Assembly: GCF_010994275.1 (NCBI RefSeq)
Contig: NZ_WMCD01000010.1
Location: forward strand, 124,001-188,000
DNA length: 64,000 nt
From: Cyclobacterium jeungdonense
GTDB lineage: Bacteria > Bacteroidota > Bacteroidia > Cytophagales > Cyclobacteriaceae
Direction: 5' to 3'
The stretch's first letter is position 1. Every line of letters begins with the position of its first letter. This document shows positions 60,235 through 64,000 of the stretch, one piece after another. The notes under the pieces were generated by a model. The model was given only the letters and a program-made list of their open reading frames with translations, was not told the DNA's origin and made no database searches. The translations under genes were made by a program, and so were the position numbers.

Positions 60235-62289
60235 TTAGGTTTTTAGCTTGTACAAGTCGAGTTTGGCGAGGGTGCGTTCCTGGTCGGTGATTAATAACTC
60301 TATCTGGTCGGTGAGGTAGAGCACATTAGCGATGCGGATGATGCGGGTACGGTTTAGGGTGTACCGATCGGACTCGGTGAGGAGTACGTTAGTCCGGTAT
60401 TTTTTGGACCGGATGATGAGGTTGTTTAGGTCGGTCCAGTAGTGCTTCATGTCTTCGCTGTGCACAAATAGGTTGGACTGTGTCTCTGCCAGGGTACCGG
60501 TGGCATCGTAGGCATTGGCAGAAGCAAAGGCATAGCTCCTCCCCTGACCGTCATCCTGCTGCCCATAAAAGGCCGTGAGGCGAATGCCGGTATCGGTATT
60601 GAACAGGTTGGCATCGGGACTGTAGGCCGTCAGCTCCAGGCTGGGGAGCTTCCAGCCTTCGTAATAGGCATCCGCTATGGGCGTGGCACCGATGGGCCAG
60701 TCTACCGATTCCGGACGGTCGGGGTCGTCCTGTACGTCAAAGGCATATAGCTGCCAGGTAGCAGGGTCTTCCCGCTCCTTTTCCAGTCGGAAGGTAGCGG
60801 ACAGGGAGCGAACATAGGCAAATTCATCTATCTCCGCATCCAGGGCGCTTAGCTCGGTGTAGGTATCTACCGTGTGATCCGGATCAGGCACCGGCTCCTG
60901 AGCGCGGGAGAGCAGGGCATCTTTGGTAGGATAGGAAAATTGCAATCCGGATTCCTTGCCATTTCGGATCAGGAAGAGCTTCTCCACCTTGGTTGTCAGA
61001 TCCAGTGCCTCCCGGCTGCGGATAATGGAGCGGACAAAGCGGATCTCAACGGCATTCTGCAGCATGTTAAAATCGTACTTTAGGAAGAAGGTATTTTTGA
61101 TGGCTTTCAGGAAATCCAGCACCGGCATATCCGGCACGTGGCGGGAAAGGCGGATATTGAAGTCAAAGACATTCTGATAGATCAGACTGGTCTGTTCCGG
61201 ATTATCGTCTCCGGCATCCACATTGCCGGGAGTACGGCGCTGGGAAACCGCTCCCTGGCGCACGTCCAGGAAGTCGATGGGTCGATTGTTATACACCAGC
61301 AGCTTTTTGATCAGCGGATCATCGAAGAATTCGCCCGATACGCGGATATTCAGGTGGGCGAAGATGGCTTTGACCACATCCGTCAGATACAGAAAAGGAA
61401 TAAGGGTATTTTGCCATTGCAAGGCATCCGAAAAGCTGTAGTAGCTGGGATTATAGGTGTCCAATCGGCCCTGATCGTCGTAGCGATTGACAATCCCGTC
61501 AAAGATCGGGTTGGCGCCTTCGTACAGATTGGGATTGTAGATCATGGGAAAGGCGATGCGGTTGGCTTCGTCCGGCGTATTGTAGTCGCCCATCAGGAGC
61601 CGCTTGGCCGTCTTGGGGGTCGCGATGTAAGAGCGGTTTACCCCTTCGTTTGGCATCTGCACCATCTCAGCCGTGGTGACGGTGCTGGTATCCCAATAGT
61701 CAATATAGCTGGCCGAGCTGTGGCCCTCATCCGATACCAGTACCGTTACGATCAGGCCCAGACCCAGTCCTTCGAGCCAGTCTGCGATGGCATCCAGCTG
61801 CTCCACCTGGTCTGCATAGTCGTCCTTTTCTAGGAGGAGTTCATTTCCATTTACCGTCAGGCGGGCATCACCGTGGGCACAGCGGATGCGGTAGCCACCT
61901 ATTTCATCATAGGGAGGATCCAGGAGGATGGTATCTTCCGGATCGTAGCAGGATTGGAGGGAGAGTTTGGCATTGTCCTGAATAAAGAACCCGCTGGACA
62001 GCACGAAGACCAATTTGATATCGTCCTGATCTGCTTCCAGCACGTCCAGGTGGCCGGAATAGAGGCGGTTGGCTCTCAGGTACAGCCCGGCCGGGATGGG
62101 CTGGCTAAAGTCCGTGGCGGACTGCGGATCTGCCGGCAGGCCCAGGGCCAGGGAGATCTGTTCCGTATTGCGCACCGTAAAGGGAAAACTGTAATCCCCC
62201 AGCAGGTCAGGCGTGAATATACCCGTCCGGATGCGCTGGATCAGGGAAGGGACCGGTATGGAAAGGTCATTGACGCGGATCTCTGCCAT
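60235..62289 (-). CDS. Large tail/baseplate protein
   Basis: From ATG 62289 the product has 684 residues and starts MAEIRVNDLSIPVPSLIQ. An in-frame ATG at 62388 would overlap the upstream gene by more than 100 bases, so the later start, overlapping by 23, is chosen. The protein is beta-rich, with no signal peptide, and its DNA is GC-richer than that of the fibre gene. I do not recognise a named domain; position and length fit a tail tip or baseplate protein. Confidence 0.65.
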   Translation of the reverse strand: MAEIRVNDLSIPVPSLIQRIRTGIFTPDLLGDYSFPFTVRNTEQISLALGLPADPQSATDFSQPIPAGLYLRANRLYSGHLDVLEADQDDIKLVFVLSSGFFIQDNAKLSLQSCYDPEDTILLDPPYDEIGGYRIRCAHGDARLTVNGNELLLEKDDYADQVEQLDAIADWLEGLGLGLIVTVLVSDEGHSSASYIDYWDTSTVTTAEMVQMPNEGVNRSYIATPKTAKRLLMGDYNTPDEANRIAFPMIYNPNLYEGANPIFDGIVNRYDDQGRLDTYNPSYYSFSDALQWQNTLIPFLYLTDVVKAIFAHLNIRVSGEFFDDPLIKKLLVYNNRPIDFLDVRQGAVSQRRTPGNVDAGDDNPEQTSLIYQNVFDFNIRLSRHVPDMPVLDFLKAIKNTFFLKYDFNMLQNAVEIRFVRSIIRSREALDLTTKVEKLFLIRNGKESGLQFSYPTKDALLSRAQEPVPDPDHTVDTYTELSALDAEIDEFAYVRSLSATFRLEKEREDPATWQLYAFDVQDDPDRPESVDWPIGATPIADAYYEGWKLPSLELTAYSPDANLFNTDTGIRLTAFYGQQDDGQGRSYAFASANAYDATGTLAETQSNLFVHSEDMKHYWTDLNNLIIRSKKYRTNVLLTESDRYTLNRTRIIRIANVLYLTDQIELLITDQERTLAKLDLYKLKT

Positions 62290-64000
62290 AGTAGCTGCTG
62301 TTGTTATGTGCCAGTCGGGCGCGGTACTCCTGGGCGTGCAGGTATTCGCCATCCTTCTGGTCAAAGGATTCTGTTGGTTGCAATACAATGCGCTGCAGGC
62401 TGCTGCCGCTGACCATGTAGGTATGATTGCGCAGGATCATGTCTTTGAGCGCGGTCTTTTCCGGCAGGGAGATATAACCCGTTCGCAGGATCAAGCTATC
62501 GAAAGCCAGTTGGTTGTAAGCGGACAAAGTGCCCTCCTGCCGGTCGTGGTCCGGCTGCAGGTTAGATTCGAAGATTTCGGCACTGGCTTCGGAGAACTGC
62601 TCCTTTTTGCCAGCAAAGCAGAAACTATCGAATCCGCCCAGGCTATTGCCGTAGAATACCTGTTGCGGATATCGGGGATTGGCCTGAGGCCGCAGGGTAA
62701 GGACCTCCTCGGACAGGATACGCCCGGCCAGGCGCAGCTCGATCTGCAGGATATCCTCCCAGTCTTCCGGCAGGAAAAAGCGAAAAACAAAAGGGCGGTA
62801 GCGTTCCTGCGTGCCAAGGGGCCTGGACACTGTCTCCTTTACGGTATTTTTATAATGAATGGTCTGTTCGAGGGTATACTCACCCGTTTCGAGTGGGAGC
62901 ACGTAGAAGATGCTTTTCTCCACCGGATAGACAGGCCGCACCATAGGGCGGGTAGTGAGCCAGAGGTAGGCTTTACCCTCCCAGGGATTGACATCCGGAA
63001 AGGTGTATGGCCTGCCTGCCAGCCAGGCGTGACGGCTGGAAGTGAGCGATTCGCCTCCCTCTTGCACCCCATCTACCAGCAGCGCATGGCGGAGCCGGTA
63101 GCGGTGGACGATACCATCCAAGGATTCGGTATCCAGGCCCAAAGCCAGATTGGGGCGGTGAAATACCATCTTGCCCAATAGCGCACGGTCTACATGAAAA
63201 TCCACCCGGCTGAGCTCGTGCAGGTAGGGATTCAAGTATTCGGCTATGGGCGTAAAGGTGCCAGTGCCGTAAGTCTGTTCAAACTCGAGTGTTCCCTCCA
63301 TCTCGATGATACCCTCATCGGGAATGTCCGGAGTGAGGGAAATGCGGATATAGTCTCTGGTCATGTCCATGGCTTGTGCGGTGGATGTTTCCGATAATTC
63401 AAAATGAGCCACCAGCAGCGTATTTGCTGCCGGCATGGTGAAGGAATAGACCTCGTCGTAGCTGACGATCTGGTCGTCCTTTTTCCAGTACAGAAAGCGA
63501 TTGCCGGGGAATGAATCCGATGGGGTGGCCGTGACCTGTACCGTATCCCCTTCCGTGTAGAAATTGGCACCCGTGACCGTGCCGCCCGACTCCGGAGTGG
63601 TGGAGATGGTGAGTTGGTATTGGGTTAATCCACCAGAAGGAGCCGTGGACTCAAAGAATGCGGTGAGCGTGCTATTCGCCTCCGGCATTGTGTAGGTGAA
63701 GTCCGGATCTGTGGAGATCACCTCGCCATCCTCCATCCAGTAGGCGAAGCTATAGCCTTCATTGGGGGATGCAGATACCGCCACCTGTGCACCTGGCACC
63801 TGGTTGCCCGCACCAGTGAGCGTGCCTGATCCGCCGGGCGTAGCCGTGAGGGTGAGGGCGTAAGTAATGAGTTCGAATACCGCTACCAGGTTACGGTCTT
63901 CCTCAGGCATGGCAAACATGTAGAGTTCGCTTTCACTGACCTGCAGTCCTCCTTCCTCCCATCGGAGAAAGCGATAGCCCGTGGCAGGCGTGGCCTGTAC
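62267..64000 (-). CDS. Tail-associated protein with InlB-type repeats, 5' end outside window
   Basis: The frame runs from the window edge (64000) to a stop at 62267, giving at least 577 residues. The N-terminal visible part holds two complete repeats and a partial one of about 70 residues, each with GYSFAYW/NRFLYWKKDD, YTMPEAN/FTMPAAN and TAFFE/VAHFE ends; these are the pattern of InlB B-repeat-like/Flg_new_2 (divergent bacterial repeat) domains usually seen in surface proteins. After about residue 215 a different part with many beta-strands follows. It overlaps the 684-residue protein by 23 bases. It may bind a cell-surface target. Confidence 0.75.
   Translation of the reverse strand, partial: VQATPATGYRFLRWEEGGLQVSESELYMFAMPEEDRNLVAVFELITYALTLTATPGGSGTLTGAGNQVPGAQVAVSASPNEGYSFAYWMEDGEVISTDPDFTYTMPEANSTLTAFFESTAPSGGLTQYQLTISTTPESGGTVTGANFYTEGDTVQVTATPSDSFPGNRFLYWKKDDQIVSYDEVYSFTMPAANTLLVAHFELSETSTAQAMDMTRDYIRISLTPDIPDEGIIEMEGTLEFEQTYGTGTFTPIAEYLNPYLHELSRVDFHVDRALLGKMVFHRPNLALGLDTESLDGIVHRYRLRHALLVDGVQEGGESLTSSRHAWLAGRPYTFPDVNPWEGKAYLWLTTRPMVRPVYPVEKSIFYVLPLETGEYTLEQTIHYKNTVKETVSRPLGTQERYRPFVFRFFLPEDWEDILQIELRLAGRILSEEVLTLRPQANPRYPQQVFYGNSLGGFDSFCFAGKKEQFSEASAEIFESNLQPDHDRQEGTLSAYNQLAFDSLILRTGYISLPEKTALKDMILRNHTYMVSGSSLQRIVLQPTESFDQKDGEYLHAQEYRARLAHNNSSYYGRDPRQ

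Overview
The window is chromosomal DNA of a Bacteroidota bacterium, most likely a member of the Cytophagales close to Cyclobacterium, Algoriphagus or Echinicola. This rests on Bacteroidota-type promoters (TTTG, about 20 bases, TAnnTTTG, best seen before tRNA-Gln at 46258-46289), many lipoproteins, large TonB-dependent/OmpA-style beta-barrels, a clade II nosZ cluster and a RecO and thymidine kinase of the Bacteroidota type. The genus is an inference.

Positions 1-15300 hold ordinary chromosome: the start of an NtrC-like response regulator whose phosphoacceptor position carries Glu, an ion channel, a divergent amino-sugar locus (GH20 hexosaminidase lipoprotein, NagX-like acyltransferase, sialidase-like propeller protein), a 2H phosphoesterase with an unknown partner, tdk-recO, a lipoprotein, a 2OG-Fe(II) oxygenase with a chromate-transporter homologue, and an ATP-grasp protein.

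Positions 16000-36100 form a nitrogen-oxide respiration island. It begins with a decayed dissimilatory ammonification operon: nrfH is intact, nrfA is a heme-less remnant, a porin-like gene is intact, and the CcsB/CcsA-type cytochrome assembly gene is frameshifted and cut off at a REP-like repeat. Next comes a minus-strand nos operon (12-helix membrane protein, cytochrome c, nosZ, NosB-like protein, nosL, nosD, nosF, nosY) divergent from nirK (fused to cytochrome c), a formylglycine-enzyme-like protein and SCO1. One Crp/Fnr-type palindrome (28294-28307) sits about 60 bases from candidate promoters on both sides. Nitrosative-stress genes follow: truncated haemoglobin with an Rrf2 regulator, an NnrS-like protein and the RIC iron-sulfur repair protein. 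A TonB-dependent receptor between them is a pseudogene. No nitric oxide reductase is visible in the window. The picture is a lineage that lost nitrite ammonification and kept nitrite-to-NO and N2O-to-N2 steps.

Positions 36400-46100 are mixed chromosome: an old yellow enzyme, a TIM-barrel flavoprotein-like protein, a Tat-exported Gfo/Idh/MocA protein, a uracil-DNA-glycosylase-like protein, a propeller-like lipoprotein and a large outer-membrane receptor.

From tRNA-Gln (46316) to the window end lies an integrated element. A tyrosine recombinase abuts the tRNA. Minus-strand genes follow: a small protein under a long inverted repeat, a lipoprotein, a one-polypeptide restriction-modification enzyme with an AT-rich inserted middle, a tape-measure protein, a PutAbiC-like membrane protein and a set of tail/fibre proteins, the last with InlB-type repeats and running off the window. 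Capsid, portal, terminase and lysis genes are not visible, so prophage and tailocin-like elements cannot be told apart here. The defence-type genes embedded in this element, together with the bidirectional nos/nir control region, are the most interesting parts of the window.
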